Assembly (NCBI RefSeq): GCF_000773975.1
Contig: NZ_JRUQ01000037.1
Coordinates: 62,001 to 126,000, forward strand
Reading direction: 5' to 3'
Origin: Erwinia typographi
GTDB lineage: Bacteria; Pseudomonadota; Gammaproteobacteria; Enterobacterales; Enterobacteriaceae
Length of the DNA: 64,000 bases
Shown here: piece by piece, positions 9,295 through 19,804 of the stretch
Position numbering within the stretch: position 1 is the first letter of the stretch
Layout: every line of letters begins with the position of its first letter
Program-made: the position numbers and the translations under genes
The notes under the pieces: generated by a model
Told to the model about the DNA's origin: nothing
Seen by the model: only the letters and a program-made list of their open reading frames with translations
The model's database searches: none

Positions 9295-9642
9295 ATGGTC
9301 AGAAAAGACACGACTTCCCATTTCAAGGCGCTGCATCAGACTAATCTCCATTTATTAGAGCTGGTGCGGCTGGAGCAATGGGACAAATTTATTGAACAGG
9401 CAGAGATCTACCTTGTGGCGCTGCACGGTACGGCTGAGCTGGATCTGGCCGGTGAGATTTTATCCGGCGAGGAGAAGAGTGAGCTGAAGAGGATTTGGGC
9501 GGAGCTGCTGAGTAATGAAAAAGAAATAATGGAGAAGTTAAGCCTGCGCCTCAGCGTATTAAAAGGTGAGATGTCCGGCCTCAATAAGGGAAGGAAATGC
9601 AGCCAGGCCTACTCATCACAAATGAAAATAGTGACCCACTGA
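9295..9642 (+). CDS. fliT: FliD export chaperone / FlhDC regulator FliT
   Basis: FliT is the small helical chaperone of the cap protein; in enterobacteria it also binds FlhDC and lowers class 2 expression. The 115-aa protein is weakly conserved as in the family, with an amphipathic helical pattern (LLELVRLEQWDKFIEQAEIY, then EEKSELKRIWAELLSNEKEI). Identity rests on position after fliS, length and helical make-up. The call is secure by context, moderate by sequence alone. Confidence 0.88.
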   Translation: MVRKDTTSHFKALHQTNLHLLELVRLEQWDKFIEQAEIYLVALHGTAELDLAGEILSGEEKSELKRIWAELLSNEKEIMEKLSLRLSVLKGEMSGLNKGRKCSQAYSSQMKIVTH

Positions 9643-9644
9643 GG

Positions 9645-9678
9645 GCGGCCGTTTTCAGTAACGAGTGAAAACAGCCGC
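9645..9678. terminator. Hairpin between convergent fliT and flhE
   Basis: An inverted repeat GCGGCcGTTTTCA / TGAAAACaGCCGC (one internal mismatch, eight-base loop) starts three bases after the fliT stop and lies 33 bases from the flhE stop. It is placed to end both convergent transcripts. No long T-run follows on either strand. Confidence 0.55.
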
Positions 9679-9710
9679 GGTACCGGAAAAGCCTGTACTG
9701 GCGGCGTTGC

Positions 9711-10112
9711 TCACCAGCGGTAATTCAGCGTTAGCTGGTTACTGACCACATTTAATGCAGGCGACAACGTTCCTGCACTGTTCACCGAATAGATAAAACG
9801 ATAGCGGCTGCGGGGTGAGAAGGGAACGGAACGGTTCTTCTGCCCACTCAGCGCGTCCAGCGGCAGGCAGTGCCTCTCGTCACAGAGTTTAATTTCCAGA
9901 CCCGGAGGTAGCGGGTTCAGCAACTGAATTCGCCAGCTAATCCGGCTGGTACTGGCGCCGTCAGGCACCGAAAGCGGGGCGTTAATGGCTTGACTCATCA
10001 TGATTTGCCCTCCTGTACTTACCGTTCCTCCAGCAGACTTTTTACTCCATGATCCGCTGCCCGCCTGGACCAGCGCGGGTATCAATAGCAGCGTCAGCAG
10101 CAGGCGCCTCAC
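9711..10112 (-). CDS. flhE: Flagellar protein FlhE
   Basis: FlhE is a periplasmic protein found with flhBA in enterobacteria; loss leads to proton leak through the export gate in Salmonella. The 133-aa protein has a signal peptide (RRLLLTLLLIPALVQAGSGS, cleavage near residue 17), then a beta-rich domain with two cysteines in KLCDERHC. Its start overlaps the flhA stop (ATGA), so it is the last gene of the flhBAE unit, downstream of the chemotaxis genes cheRBYZ. Confidence 0.92.
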   Translation of the reverse strand: MRRLLLTLLLIPALVQAGSGSWSKKSAGGTVSTGGQIMMSQAINAPLSVPDGASTSRISWRIQLLNPLPPGLEIKLCDERHCLPLDALSGQKNRSVPFSPRSRYRFIYSVNSAGTLSPALNVVSNQLTLNYRW

Positions 10113-12205
10113 TGCTGGCCTCCGATAACGTAGTTCATATGTACGGTACGATTGCTGGTAATTTCCAGGCTCGAAAGCACCACCAGCTGAGGATAGACCC
10201 GGCGTAAAAAGCGCGAAAGCATGGTGCGCAGAGGCTGATTAACCAGCAGAACCGGCGGGAAGCCCTGTGAATCCTGATGCTGAATGGCATTTTCAGCCTG
10301 AGCAATCAGGTTCTCCGCAATGCCTGGTTCTAATGCATTGCCGCTTTGCGAAGCCTGAATCAACACTCTTTCCAGATGACTGTCGAGGCCAATGACCTGG
10401 ATTTCGCTGTTATTCTGGAACCATTGCTGAGTGATGGCGCGACCCAGTCTGATGCGAACCTGTGCGGTCAGCTCATCCGCGTCTTTATGCAGCGGCGCAA
10501 ATTCCGCTAACGTTTCGATGATGGTTCGCATATCGCGAATGGCAATCTGTTCCGAGAGCAGATTCTGCAACACTTTATGCAGCAGCGTCAGCGAAATGAC
10601 CTCCGGGATCAGCTCCTCGATCAGCTTCGGCATCTCTTTGCTTAACCGGTCGAGCAGCATCTGCGCTTCCTGACGGCCAAACAGCTCGTCAGTATGCAGG
10701 CCAATAAGATGATTCAGGTGGGTGGCAATGACCGAGCTGGGATCGACCACGGTAAAACCCTGCGTCTGAGCCTGTTCACGCAGAACCTCGTCAATCCAAA
10801 CGGCGGGAAGGCCGAAAGCCGGTTCCTGGCAGGCTTCGCCATCCAGATGACCGATGCCGCAGCCGGGATTGATGGCCATCCAGCGTTCCGGCTGAATTTC
10901 ACCCCGACCAATCTCTACCCCTTTCAGCAGAATGCGGTAGTCCGTGGGGGCCAGCTCCAGATTATCGCGGATATGCACGGGAGGAGGAAGAAAACCGGTG
11001 TCCTGAGCGAATTTCTTACGAATCCCGCGGATACGCGTCAGCAGCTCGCCATTCTGTACGCTGTCGACCAGCGAAATCAGGCGATAGCCCACCTCCAGAC
11101 CCAGCACGTCTTCCATCTGCACATCTGACCATGAGGCCTCAGCAGCCTGAGCCGCTTCTTCTTTCGCCTGATTTCTCTCCGGCGCTGAGAAGGACATGCT
11201 GCTGGCGCGGGCGGCGTTATCGCCGCGCAGCCACCAGGCCAGGCCCAGCAGCGCTGAAGTAAACAGCAGAAACACCAGGTTCGGCATTCCGGGGATAATG
11301 CCCAGCAAGCCAATAACCGCAGCCGAGAGCACCATTACCCGTGGGCTGGTAAACAGCTGCACGATAATCTGTTCACCGACGTCCTGCTCGGTGGCAACGC
11401 GGGTGACGATAACCCCGGCTGCGGTGGAGATAATCAGGGCCGGGATCTGGGCGACCAGGCCATCACCAATGGTCAGCAGGGTATAGGTTTCGCCTGCGGC
11501 GGAAAAAGAGAGATCGTGTTGCAGTATCCCCACCAGCAGCCCGCCAATCACATTCACGGCCATAATTAACAGCCCGGCGATGGCATCGCCACGGACAAAC
11601 TTGCTCGCGCCGTCCATCGAGCCGTAGAAGTCAGCCTCCTGAGTCACCTCGCTACGGCGTTTCTTGGCTTCTTCCTCTCCAATCAGTCCCGCATTGAGAT
11701 CGGCATCGATCGCCATCTGCTTGCCCGGCATTCCGTCAAGAACAAAGCGAGCGCCCACTTCCGCTATACGACCAGCGCCTTTGGTGATGACCATAAAGTT
11801 GATGATAATCAGGATGGCGAATACCACGATGCCGATAGCAAAATTACCGCCTACCAGGAAATGACCAAAGGCTTCCACCACCTTGCCCGCCGCGGCGGCG
11901 CCGTTATGCCCATCCATCAGAATAATGCGCGTGGAGGCCACGTTCAGCGCCAGCCGTAGCAGCGTAGAAAACAGCAGAATAGTGGGGAAGGCGGCGAATT
12001 CCAGCGTATTTTTGGTGAACATGGCGACCAGTAATATCATCAGTGACAGCACGATATTAAAAGTAAACAGCATATCCAGGGCAAAGGCTGGAAGCGGCAG
12101 TACCATCATTGCCAGAATCAGCATAATCAGCACCGGCCCTGCCAGAATTTGCCACTGGGTCTCTTTCAGACCAGGCAGGCGTAGTTTGCTGGCTAAATTT
12201 GCCAT
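10109..12205 (-). CDS. flhA: Flagellar export gate protein FlhA
   Basis: FlhA is the nonameric inner-membrane export gate that binds chaperone-substrate complexes and uses proton motive force. The 698-aa protein has about eight membrane helices in the first ~330 residues, the conserved FHIPEP-type cytoplasmic loop (GKQMAIDADLNAGLI, EAKKRRSEVTQEADFYGSMD), and a large cytoplasmic domain that includes VIATHLNHLI. Length equals the enterobacterial norm of 692-700. The ATG overlaps the flhB stop by one base. Confidence 0.97.
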   Translation of the reverse strand: MANLASKLRLPGLKETQWQILAGPVLIMLILAMMVLPLPAFALDMLFTFNIVLSLMILLVAMFTKNTLEFAAFPTILLFSTLLRLALNVASTRIILMDGHNGAAAAGKVVEAFGHFLVGGNFAIGIVVFAILIIINFMVITKGAGRIAEVGARFVLDGMPGKQMAIDADLNAGLIGEEEAKKRRSEVTQEADFYGSMDGASKFVRGDAIAGLLIMAVNVIGGLLVGILQHDLSFSAAGETYTLLTIGDGLVAQIPALIISTAAGVIVTRVATEQDVGEQIIVQLFTSPRVMVLSAAVIGLLGIIPGMPNLVFLLFTSALLGLAWWLRGDNAARASSMSFSAPERNQAKEEAAQAAEASWSDVQMEDVLGLEVGYRLISLVDSVQNGELLTRIRGIRKKFAQDTGFLPPPVHIRDNLELAPTDYRILLKGVEIGRGEIQPERWMAINPGCGIGHLDGEACQEPAFGLPAVWIDEVLREQAQTQGFTVVDPSSVIATHLNHLIGLHTDELFGRQEAQMLLDRLSKEMPKLIEELIPEVISLTLLHKVLQNLLSEQIAIRDMRTIIETLAEFAPLHKDADELTAQVRIRLGRAITQQWFQNNSEIQVIGLDSHLERVLIQASQSGNALEPGIAENLIAQAENAIQHQDSQGFPPVLLVNQPLRTMLSRFLRRVYPQLVVLSSLEITSNRTVHMNYVIGGQQ

Positions 12206-13350
12206 CAGTTATGACTCTCCGGGTTAAAATCCAGTGCCGCCGGCACCGGGAGGTTTTCGGGTTTTTTCGGGATCATGCCACCGCTTTTCCGCCAGCGCCT
12301 CAGGCCATAAACCCAGGCCAGCACTTCAGCCACCGCCGTATACAGCGAGGCGGGTATGGTTTCCCCAATCTCACCGTGTCGGTACAGGGCGCGGGCCAGC
12401 GACGGCGCTTCTAACATGGGAATATTGTGCGCCTGGGCGACTTCTCTGATGCGGCTGGCGATTTCGCGAGTCCCCTTTGCCAGCAGCACTGGCGCTGACA
12501 TATCGCCCTCTTTATAGGAGAGCGCGACGGAATAGTGCGTAGGGTTATTCACGATGACGTCAGCATTCGGCACATCCGCCATCATTCGGCCTCTGGCGAC
12601 AGCCCTTTGCATTTGCTTGATTCGCCCCTTGATCTGCGGGTTGCCCTCCTGCTCTTTAAACTCATCGCGGATTTCCTGACGCGTCATCCGCAGCTTTTTG
12701 ATATGGCTGAAAATCTGGTAGAGAACGTCGTAGCCCACCATCGGGATCAGCGCCAGCGTCACCAGCAGCAGGCAATAGAGGATCAGCTTACAGGCATCTC
12801 CGATCGCCACCTGATAGGACTGGTGCAGCAGTTGGATCATATTTTCCCGGTTAGCCAGAATGTAAAGCGCGCTGGCGCAGCCAATCAGGGTGACTTTCAG
12901 CAAGCTTTTCAGCAATTCTGAAACTAATTGCGCGGAGAACATGCGCTTAAGACCCGCCAGGGGCGAAAGGCGTGATAACTTCACGCCAAGAGATTTGCCG
13001 CTGAGATGCAGCCCTCCCAGCAGCATCGGCGTGGTGGCGCCTACCACGAATAAGCCGAGCACGAAAGGCAGCAGGGCCGTCAGGGCGATGGAAAACAGCA
13101 GATGCAGCTTACGAAGCATGGAATAGGGGTCTTCCAGCATCATGTTGTTAAACTCCAGCCCGTGATGAAGGAGTTGCAGCAGATGACGGGCCATCCTTTC
13201 GCCGCCAAACAGCATCAGCGCACAGCCCGCTACCAGCATCATTACCGAGGTCAGCTCTTTCGAACGCGGAAGCTGCCCATCCTTACGGGCTTTTTCCAGC
13301 TTATGGGGGGTGGGGGCCTCGGTCTTTTCGGCATCGCTACTTTCGGACAT
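12205..13350 (-). CDS. flhB: Flagellar export switch protein FlhB
   Basis: FlhB is the export-gate protein whose autocleavage switches substrate from rod/hook to filament type. The 381-aa protein has four membrane helices in residues ~30-210 and the autocleavage motif NPTH (VIVNNPTHYSVALSY) at about residue 270. The conserved N-terminus is DAEKTEAPTPHKLEKARKDG. It is preceded closely by cheZ (7 bases), so cheRBYZ and flhBAE are probably one transcript here, as in E. coli. Confidence 0.97.
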   Translation of the reverse strand: MSESSDAEKTEAPTPHKLEKARKDGQLPRSKELTSVMMLVAGCALMLFGGERMARHLLQLLHHGLEFNNMMLEDPYSMLRKLHLLFSIALTALLPFVLGLFVVGATTPMLLGGLHLSGKSLGVKLSRLSPLAGLKRMFSAQLVSELLKSLLKVTLIGCASALYILANRENMIQLLHQSYQVAIGDACKLILYCLLLVTLALIPMVGYDVLYQIFSHIKKLRMTRQEIRDEFKEQEGNPQIKGRIKQMQRAVARGRMMADVPNADVIVNNPTHYSVALSYKEGDMSAPVLLAKGTREIASRIREVAQAHNIPMLEAPSLARALYRHGEIGETIPASLYTAVAEVLAWVYGLRRWRKSGGMIPKKPENLPVPAALDFNPESHN

Positions 13351-13357
13351 AGGTCAA

Positions 13358-13999
13358 TCAGAAACCTAAGTTTTCCAGCAGATCGTCAACCTGATCCTGG
13401 GTGGCTACCACGCCAGCTTTACTGTGATCAACCTGAGGGCCATTTTTCAGGCTGTCTTTGGTTGCCGCAGGCACCGGGGCGCTTTCCGGCATATTTTCAA
13501 TCAGCACCTGAATCAGCTCCCGCTCGATGCTCTCAATCAGATCCATCAGCTTTTTGATCACCTGGCCGGTCAGATCCTGGAAATCCTGAGCCATCATAAT
13601 TTCCATCAGCTGCTGGTCGGTTTTTCCGGCGATGTCTGGTACCGAACTCAGGAATGCCCGGGTATCAAACACCAGTTCACGGGCTTCCGGGACCTCGGTG
13701 GCCTCGCCCAGCAGTTTGTCCCAGCGAACGGTCAGCGCCTGTGATTTTTCCGTCAGTTCGCCCTGCAATGGACGGGCAACTTCGACGCAGGTTAACGCGC
13801 GATCCGCCGCTTCCGACGTTTTACCCACCACATAGTTCAGGCGGGCGCGGGTATCAGGAATGGCCTCAGCGGCTTCCATGATCGCGCGGTCAAGACCGAG
13901 ACTGCTCATGCTGTTGCGTAGCAGACGCGTCAGCCCCCCAATCCGCGAGAAAATATCTTTGATATGGTCGTCGGATTTTTTCTTTTCTGTCATTCCCAT
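13358..13999 (-). CDS. cheZ: Protein phosphatase CheZ
   Basis: CheZ dephosphorylates CheY-P. The 213-aa protein has the long helical hairpin with the catalytic region IMMAQDFQDLTGQVIKKLMD (the active glutamine sits in QDFQDL) and the C-terminal CheY-binding helix AGVVATQDQVDDLLENLGF. Two ATG codons (13999 and 13993) compete. I choose 13999, since GGTGG lies about seven bases upstream; a GTG at 14011 would overlap the cheY end. Follows cheY almost without a gap. Confidence 0.96.
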   Translation of the reverse strand: MGMTEKKKSDDHIKDIFSRIGGLTRLLRNSMSSLGLDRAIMEAAEAIPDTRARLNYVVGKTSEAADRALTCVEVARPLQGELTEKSQALTVRWDKLLGEATEVPEARELVFDTRAFLSSVPDIAGKTDQQLMEIMMAQDFQDLTGQVIKKLMDLIESIERELIQVLIENMPESAPVPAATKDSLKNGPQVDHSKAGVVATQDQVDDLLENLGF

Positions 14000-14004
14000 G
14001 ATGT

Positions 14005-14394
14005 TTACCACCCAAGCTTTTCGAAGATCTTACCGAGCTTTTCTTCCAGCGTGGCAGCGGTAAAAGGTTTGACGACATAACCACTTGCCCCGGCCTGGGC
14101 CGCGGCAATGATGTTCTCTTTTTTGGCCTCAGCGGTGACCATTAATACCGGCATGGTTTTCAACTGCTCGTCTTTACGAATTTCGTTCAGCAGCTGCAGG
14201 CCATCCATGTTGGGCATGTTCCAGTCACTGATCACAAAGTCGAACTGACTTTCGCGAATTTTGCTCAAGGCTTCGTTACCGTCTTCCGCCTCATCCACAT
14301 TCTCAAAACCCAGGTCTTTGAGTAAGTTGCGGACGATGCGCCGCATGGTGGCAAAATCATCTACCACCAGAAATCGTAAATTTTTATCGGCCAT
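14005..14394 (-). CDS. cheY: Chemotaxis response regulator CheY
   Basis: CheY is the single-domain response regulator that binds FliM and FliN to reverse the motor. The 129-aa protein has the acidic pair D12/D13, phospho-acceptor D57 in [13 protein letters not shown], the switch threonine in [10 protein letters not shown] and the conserved lysine in [12 protein letters not shown]. Length is exactly that of E. coli CheY. Lies between cheB (75-base gap) and cheZ. Confidence 0.98.
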   Translation of the reverse strand: MADKNLRFLVVDDFATMRRIVRNLLKDLGFENVDEAEDGNEALSKIRESQFDFVISDWNMPNMDGLQLLNEIRKDEQLKTMPVLMVTAEAKKENIIAAAQAGASGYVVKPFTAATLEEKLGKIFEKLGW

Positions 14395-14469
14395 GCTATT
14401 CCCCTTCCTGATTGAGTTGAATCTGCCCGTGAGCAGCTTTCCTTAAGTCCGATCTGCACCGTTGTGGGG

Positions 14470-15516
14470 TCAGAACCGACGAACATTTTTGGCGGTCAGC
14501 GCAAGGATTCGCTGGCTAATCTGACCTAAATCGACAATTTCACAGGCGCTATTCAGCGCCGCGGCCTCTTTGGGCATACCGTACACCACGCAGGTTTTTT
14601 CACTTTGCGCCACCGTTGGCGCGCCCGCCTGATGCATACTCAACAGCCCCTGAGCGCCGTCATGACCCATTCCCGTCAGGATCACCCCGACGGCATTATT
14701 GCCCGCGTGTTTTGCCACCGAGTGCAGCAGCATATCGACCGACGGTTTATGCCGGTTGACCGGCGGCAAATCATTCAGCTTGATCTGATAAAGGGCGTTG
14801 GCGCGGATAATTTCCATGTGCTTGCCGCCAGGTGCGATGTAGGCATGGCCCGGCAGCACCGGTTCGCCATCCTCGGCTTCCTTAACGGCGATCTGACAAA
14901 TTTTATTTAGCCGATCGGCAAAGGAGCGGGTAAAGCCCGGCGGCATATGTTGGGTAATCACAATCGACGGGCTGTTTGACGGCAATACGGTCAGAATTTC
15001 GCGCAGGGCTTCCGTACCGCCGGTTGAGGAGCCAATGGCGATAATTTTTCCGCTTCCCCCCAGGCTTGAAGCAAGCACTTTTGGCGGCGCGACCGGTTTA
15101 CCCAAACGGCTGACGCGAATATTTGCGGCAATGCGAATTTTCTCGGCAATCTGCTCGCTGAACTGCTGCATTCCCGCGTTGAGGTTGACCTGTGGCTTAG
15201 TGATAAAATCCACCGCCCCCAGTTCCAGCGCGCTCAGGGTAATTTCAGACCCTTTATTAGTCAGCGAGGAAACCATGATCACCGGCATCGGACGCAGGCG
15301 CATCAGGCGCTCCAGAAAGTCGAGGCCGTCCATGCGCGGCATCTCAACATCCAGCGTCAGAACGTCCGGCATATGCTGCTTAATCAGGTCACGCGCAACG
15401 ATCGGGTCCGGCGCGGTGGCGATCATCTCCATATCGGGCTGGTCGTTGACAATGTCGGTGAGGATTCTGCGAATGAGTGCAGAATCATCAACAGATAATA
15501 CTTTGATTTTTTTCAT
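14470..15516 (-). CDS. cheB: Protein-glutamate methylesterase/deamidase CheB
   Basis: CheB removes methyl groups from chemoreceptor glutamates and deamidates glutamines. The 348-aa protein has an N-terminal receiver domain (phospho-Asp in [17 protein letters not shown], near residue 56) and a C-terminal methylesterase. The catalytic serine lies in [11 protein letters not shown], the histidine in [15 protein letters not shown], and the aspartate in [10 protein letters not shown]. It follows cheR by seven bases. No cognate receptor gene is in the window. Confidence 0.97.
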   Translation of the reverse strand: MKKIKVLSVDDSALIRRILTDIVNDQPDMEMIATAPDPIVARDLIKQHMPDVLTLDVEMPRMDGLDFLERLMRLRPMPVIMVSSLTNKGSEITLSALELGAVDFITKPQVNLNAGMQQFSEQIAEKIRIAANIRVSRLGKPVAPPKVLASSLGGSGKIIAIGSSTGGTEALREILTVLPSNSPSIVITQHMPPGFTRSFADRLNKICQIAVKEAEDGEPVLPGHAYIAPGGKHMEIIRANALYQIKLNDLPPVNRHKPSVDMLLHSVAKHAGNNAVGVILTGMGHDGAQGLLSMHQAGAPTVAQSEKTCVVYGMPKEAAALNSACEIVDLGQISQRILALTAKNVRRF

Positions 15517-15523
15517 ATTAACC

Positions 15524-16381
15524 TCAAACCAGGTTGTAAACTGACTGGCCCCGCAGTCGGAAATGTTTGGTCATATGGCCGAAGTTCTCGGAGTGGCCGG
15601 CAAATAATATTCCGCCGGGCTTGATCATTTTCGCGAAGCGCTGGAGCAGAAGTTGCTGGGTTTTGACGTCGAAATAGATCATGACATTGCGGCAGAAAAT
15701 CGCGTCGAAAGGTTCTGGTACATTCCAGCTGGACGCCAGCAAATTTAACTGCTGAAAGTGGATAGTGGAGCGCAGTTGCTTGTTCACTTTCACGAAATCC
15801 TGCTGCTCTCCGGTGCCGCGCAGGAACCAGCTTTTTTTCTGCGCAGGGGTCAGGCTGGCAATATCACTGGCGCGGTAGATGCCTTTGTTGGCTTTCTCCA
15901 GGACCTCTGTATCGATGTCAGTCGCCCAGATGCGGGGGCCGACAAGGGATGACCCCAGCGCTTCATCCAGCGTCATTGCGATGGAATAGGCTTCTTCCCC
16001 CGTTGAGGCGGCGGTACACCAGACCTTATATTCTCCGCCGCGCACCTGAGCGCGGGCATGTTCAGCGAGCACGGGGAAGTGATAAGACTCGCGGAAAAAT
16101 GACGTCAGATTGGTGGTCAGCGCGTTAATAAATGACTGCCACTCATCCGAGTTCGGATTTTGTTCTAACAGCGCGATATACTGAGAAAAATGGCTCAGAT
16201 TCAGCATCTTCAGCCGGCGCGATAACCGGTTAAATACCATATCGTGCTTCTGACTGGTCACAACAATGCCTGCGCGCTGATAAATGAGTTCGCTGAGGCG
16301 GGATAAATCATTATTAGAGAGCACCAGCTTAGATGGTGTATTTTCACTGCTATCGGGACGATCGGCACGGGGATATGTCAT
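15524..16381 (-). CDS. cheR: Chemotaxis protein methyltransferase CheR
   Basis: CheR transfers methyl groups from S-adenosylmethionine to receptor glutamates. The 285-aa protein has the small N-terminal helical domain ([16 protein letters not shown]) and the SAM-binding domain with [30 protein letters not shown] and [14 protein letters not shown]. It is the first gene of the cheRBYZ-flhBAE unit, which runs opposite to motAB-cheAW. The upstream neighbour is fliE, not a chemoreceptor gene. Confidence 0.97.
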   Translation of the reverse strand: MTYPRADRPDSSENTPSKLVLSNNDLSRLSELIYQRAGIVVTSQKHDMVFNRLSRRLKMLNLSHFSQYIALLEQNPNSDEWQSFINALTTNLTSFFRESYHFPVLAEHARAQVRGGEYKVWCTAASTGEEAYSIAMTLDEALGSSLVGPRIWATDIDTEVLEKANKGIYRASDIASLTPAQKKSWFLRGTGEQQDFVKVNKQLRSTIHFQQLNLLASSWNVPEPFDAIFCRNVMIYFDVKTQQLLLQRFAKMIKPGGILFAGHSENFGHMTKHFRLRGQSVYNLV

Positions 16382-16454
16382 AGTAAAATACTTCTTAAAT
16401 TCTGTTGATGATGCAGAAATAGTAGTTGAATGCCAGAATATTAAGGGTTGCGTG

Positions 16455-16483
16455 GATGAAGCGCTGTTTTATCCAGCTTCATC
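16455..16483 (-). terminator. Hairpin at the fliE 3' end
   Basis: A perfect 8-bp stem GATGAAGC / GCTTCATC with a 13-base loop overlaps the fliE stop codon. It lies 74 bases ahead of the cheR start on the same strand. It may terminate or attenuate fliE transcription before cheR; the loop-side tract has only a short A/T run. Confidence 0.4.
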
Positions 16484-16808
16484 ACACCGCCATATTCATA
16501 ATTTCCTGATAGGCACTGACCAGCTTGTTTCTGACCTGTACACCAAGATTTAACGCAACAGAAGATTTTTGTAATGAAACCATAACATCGTTAAGCCCTA
16601 CCTCGCTGGAACCCATCAGTAAACTGGCCGCCTGCTGTTTCCCCTCTGCCTGCAACTGGCTGATATTATTAAGGCTGCTGGTGAGTATTGTGGAGAACGA
16701 ACCTGCGCTATTCTCTTGCTGAGGCGCTGGCATCATGCGGGGGGACTGCAAACTTTTAGCCTGCGCGGCGAGCGTAGTTAAAACCCCATCCATGGATGTG
16801 ACTGCCAT
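16482..16808 (-). CDS. fliE: Flagellar hook-basal body adaptor FliE
   Basis: FliE is the adaptor joining the MS-ring (FliF) and the proximal rod. The 108-aa protein is close to the usual 104 and ends in the conserved segment VMVSLQKSSVALNLGVQVRN followed by KLVSAYQEIMNMAV. It is divergent from fliF, as in E. coli and Salmonella, with about 290 bases between. Confidence 0.95.
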   Translation of the reverse strand: MAVTSMDGVLTTLAAQAKSLQSPRMMPAPQQENSAGSFSTILTSSLNNISQLQAEGKQQAASLLMGSSEVGLNDVMVSLQKSSVALNLGVQVRNKLVSAYQEIMNMAV

Positions 16809-17102
16809 TTTCTCTTCCTCAATGAAGGTTATCGTAATGTAAAATATAACGGCGATATGTTCATGTTATCGACAATTTAATATTCACATCATAACAGAGC
16901 GCTAAAAAAACAGATGACCCAAATAACTGACAGAAGTTTCGACTTATTACGCATTAATATTTTTATAATATAAACGATAATGGCGACTGCCGGTTCTTCA
17001 GGTAAAGGAATGTCTTAACTACCTGCAAGTGGTGTCGGTATGCAGATTTGAAGTACTGCTTTCTGAATGCAGCCTATATTTATTATTGGACAGGATCACG
17101 GC
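16809..17102. other. fliE-fliF divergent promoter region
   Basis: This 294-base AT-rich gap separates divergent fliE and fliF. It should contain FlhDC-dependent class 2 promoters for both. I see no gene and could not place FlhDC boxes by eye. Confidence 0.5.
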
Positions 17103-18821
17103 ATGAATGCCACAACAAACGGCAGCAATAATAAGAATGCGGCTAACGTCATGGCGATGTTAGAGCGTATTCGAGCTAACCCCAAAATCGTACTGATTAT
17201 CTCCGTAGCGGCAGTCTCATCGCTGGTTGCCGCTCTGTTTTTCTGGGCTAAAGCACCCGATTACCGAGTGCTGTACAGCACGATCAGCGACCAGGAAGGT
17301 GGCGCGGTAGTGGCGCAGTTGGATCAGATGAAGGTTCCCTATAAGTTCCAGCATGGTGGAACCATTATGGTCCCGGACGACAGGGTCTATGAAACCCGGC
17401 TTAAACTGGCCCAGCTGGGGCTGCCTAAGGGCGGCGCCGTGGGTTTCGAGCTCCTCGATCGGGAAAAATTCGGCATCAGCCAGTTTGGGGAGCAGGTGAA
17501 CTTTCAACGCGCGCTGGAAGGGGAACTGTCGAGAACCATCGAAACGCTGGGTCCAGTGCAGAGCGTAAGGGTTCATCTTGCCATACCTAAGCCTTCCCTG
17601 TTCGTTCACGAGCAAAAGCCGCCTTCGGCGTCGGTCACCCTGACCCTGTTGAACGGGCGGACGCTCGATGCCGGTCAGGTGAACGCAATCAGCTGGCTGC
17701 TTTCCAGCGCCATTCCCGGCCTGGCGGCGGATAAAGTCACCATTCTCGATCAAAACGGCCATCTGCTGACCCAGAGCGGTAGTCAGGCGGTGCAGACTTC
17801 ACAACTTAAGTATACCAATGACGTCGAAACCGACTATCAGAACCGCATCCAGGCGATCCTCGCGCCTATTATGGGACGCGAAAACGTCCGGGCGCAGGTG
17901 ACGGCACAGATCGATTTCACCGCGCAGGAACAAACGCAGGAACAGTATCAGCCCAACAGTAAACCGGAAGAGATGTCGGTACGTAGCCGCCAGACCAGCC
18001 AGTCGGAGCAGGGCGGAAAAAGCGCGCAGGGCGGCGTTCCTGGCGCGTTAAGTAACCAGCCGCCGGTTCCTGCCACCGCCTCCATTGACAAGGCTCAGCC
18101 GACAGAGAAAAGCAGTCAGGATAAATCGGGCAAGAGTGAGAACACCGCGCGAGCTGGCGACAAACTTACGCCTTTCAGCAATCGTAAAGACGAAACCACC
18201 AATTACGAGCTCAATCGTACTCTGACCCATATCAAAAACAGCGCCAGTAATATCAAGCGGCTCTCGGTCGCGGTGGTAGTGAACTACCAGCCTGGCAAAG
18301 TGAAAGGTGAAGGCGAAGACGCGGTCGAAGAAGAGACAACGCTGCCCCTGAGTAAGGAGCAGATGGATCAGATTAACGCGCTGGTAAAAGAAGCCATTGG
18401 TTATTCCGCTGAACGCGGAGATACCCTCAACATCGTTAACTCGCCTTTCCTGGTAGCGGAAGAAGACAGCGTATTAAAAGAGTTCTGGAAGCAGCCGGCC
18501 TTTATCGATCTGATGCTGTCAGCCGGTCGCTATCTGCTGGTCGCGCTGGTGGCCTGGACACTGTGGCGTAAAGCCGTGAAGCCAGCCTGGCAGCGACAGC
18601 AGGCCTACATTCGCGAGCGTCTGGATCTTGAGAAGGCCGCCCGCGAGGAAGAAGTGAATGCCGCTAAAGCCCAAAATGAGAGCAGGGAGCGGGCGAAAAT
18701 GCAGCAGCGGGTAGATGCAGAGGTGATTGCCCAGCAACTGCGCGACACGGCTGAGCAGGACCCGAAAGTTATCGCTCTGGTCATTCGCCAGTGGTTAAAC
18801 AAGGAACAACAACCGTCATGA
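17103..18821 (+). CDS. fliF: Flagellar MS-ring protein FliF
   Basis: FliF builds the inner-membrane MS ring on which the export gate and C ring assemble. The 572-aa protein has membrane helices near residues 28-48 and 450-470, ring-building motifs between ([35 protein letters not shown]), and a C-terminal FliG-binding tail [17 protein letters not shown]. Start at ATG 17103 with a GGATCACGGC ribosome region; an upstream in-frame ATG at 17067 adds 12 residues without a site. First gene of the fliFGHIJKLMNOPQR run; stop overlaps fliG (ATGA). Confidence 0.97.
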   Translation: MNATTNGSNNKNAANVMAMLERIRANPKIVLIISVAAVSSLVAALFFWAKAPDYRVLYSTISDQEGGAVVAQLDQMKVPYKFQHGGTIMVPDDRVYETRLKLAQLGLPKGGAVGFELLDREKFGISQFGEQVNFQRALEGELSRTIETLGPVQSVRVHLAIPKPSLFVHEQKPPSASVTLTLLNGRTLDAGQVNAISWLLSSAIPGLAADKVTILDQNGHLLTQSGSQAVQTSQLKYTNDVETDYQNRIQAILAPIMGRENVRAQVTAQIDFTAQEQTQEQYQPNSKPEEMSVRSRQTSQSEQGGKSAQGGVPGALSNQPPVPATASIDKAQPTEKSSQDKSGKSENTARAGDKLTPFSNRKDETTNYELNRTLTHIKNSASNIKRLSVAVVVNYQPGKVKGEGEDAVEEETTLPLSKEQMDQINALVKEAIGYSAERGDTLNIVNSPFLVAEEDSVLKEFWKQPAFIDLMLSAGRYLLVALVAWTLWRKAVKPAWQRQQAYIRERLDLEKAAREEEVNAAKAQNESRERAKMQQRVDAEVIAQQLRDTAEQDPKVIALVIRQWLNKEQQPS

Positions 18822-19804
18822 ATGCTTCAGAAAAAAGTGCAGTGCTGATGATTACGCTGGGTGAAGCGCGGGCTGCGGAAGTTTTTAAACATCTCAACAC
18901 CCAGGAAGTGACGCTGGTCAGCGGGGCGATGGTCAGCCTGAGTGGCTATACCCACGAGCAGCACGCCGCGGTACTGAAAGAATTCCAGCGCGACTCGGCG
19001 GAATACTCCGGTATGAGCATGAACAGCAATGATTATCTGCGCAACGTGCTGGTACAGGCGCTGGGTGAGGAGCGGGCCTCAAGCCTGCTGGAAGATTTGC
19101 TGGATACGCAGAGCGACAGCGGCGGTATTGAGGCGCTCAACTTTATGGAGCCACCGGCCGTCTTCGATTTGATCCGCGAGGAGCACCCGCAGATTATCGC
19201 GACCATTCTGGTTCATCTCAAGCGCGGGCAGGCCGCGGATGTGCTGGCGAAATTCGACGAGCGCGAGCGCAACGATATCATGCTGCGTATCGCCACATTT
19301 AGCGGCGTGCAGCCTGCGGCTCTCCAGGAGCTGACCGAAGTGCTGAATAATCTTCTGGATGGTCAGAATCTTAAGCGTAGCAAAATGGGTGGGGTACGTC
19401 CTGCTGCTGAAATTCTCAACCTGATGAAATCCGCCCAGGAAGAGGCGGCTATCCAGGCCGTTCGCGATTACGACAACGAACTGGCACAGAAAATTATTGA
19501 TGAGATGTTCCTGTTCGAAAACCTGGTGGAAATTGAAGACCGTGGTATTCAGCGCATTCTTCAGGAAGTGGAAAACGAGTCGCTGATCGTGGCGTTGAAA
19601 GCGGCAGAGCCGCCGCTACGCGACAAATTCTTCCGCAATATGTCGAAGCGTCAGTCGGAAATCATGATGGACGATCTGCAAAGTCGCGGCCCGGTTCGCA
19701 TGTCGCAGGTGGAAGCAGAGCAGAAAACCATTTTGCTGATTGTGCGCCGTCTGGCAGAGCAGGGCGAGATTGTGTTGGGAGGCAGCGAAGATGTCTACGT
19801 CTGA
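18818..19804 (+). CDS. fliG: Flagellar motor switch protein FliG
   Basis: FliG is the C-ring protein contacted by MotA. The 328-aa protein has three helical ARM-type domains: the N-terminal FliF-binding part, the EHPQ motif ([15 protein letters not shown]), and the C-terminal torque helix with the charged residues in [20 protein letters not shown]. The ATG at 18818 overlaps the fliF stop; upstream GTG in the same frame at 18791 is inside fliF and ignored. Confidence 0.97.
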   Translation: MNASEKSAVLMITLGEARAAEVFKHLNTQEVTLVSGAMVSLSGYTHEQHAAVLKEFQRDSAEYSGMSMNSNDYLRNVLVQALGEERASSLLEDLLDTQSDSGGIEALNFMEPPAVFDLIREEHPQIIATILVHLKRGQAADVLAKFDERERNDIMLRIATFSGVQPAALQELTEVLNNLLDGQNLKRSKMGGVRPAAEILNLMKSAQEEAAIQAVRDYDNELAQKIIDEMFLFENLVEIEDRGIQRILQEVENESLIVALKAAEPPLRDKFFRNMSKRQSEIMMDDLQSRGPVRMSQVEAEQKTILLIVRRLAEQGEIVLGGSEDVYV

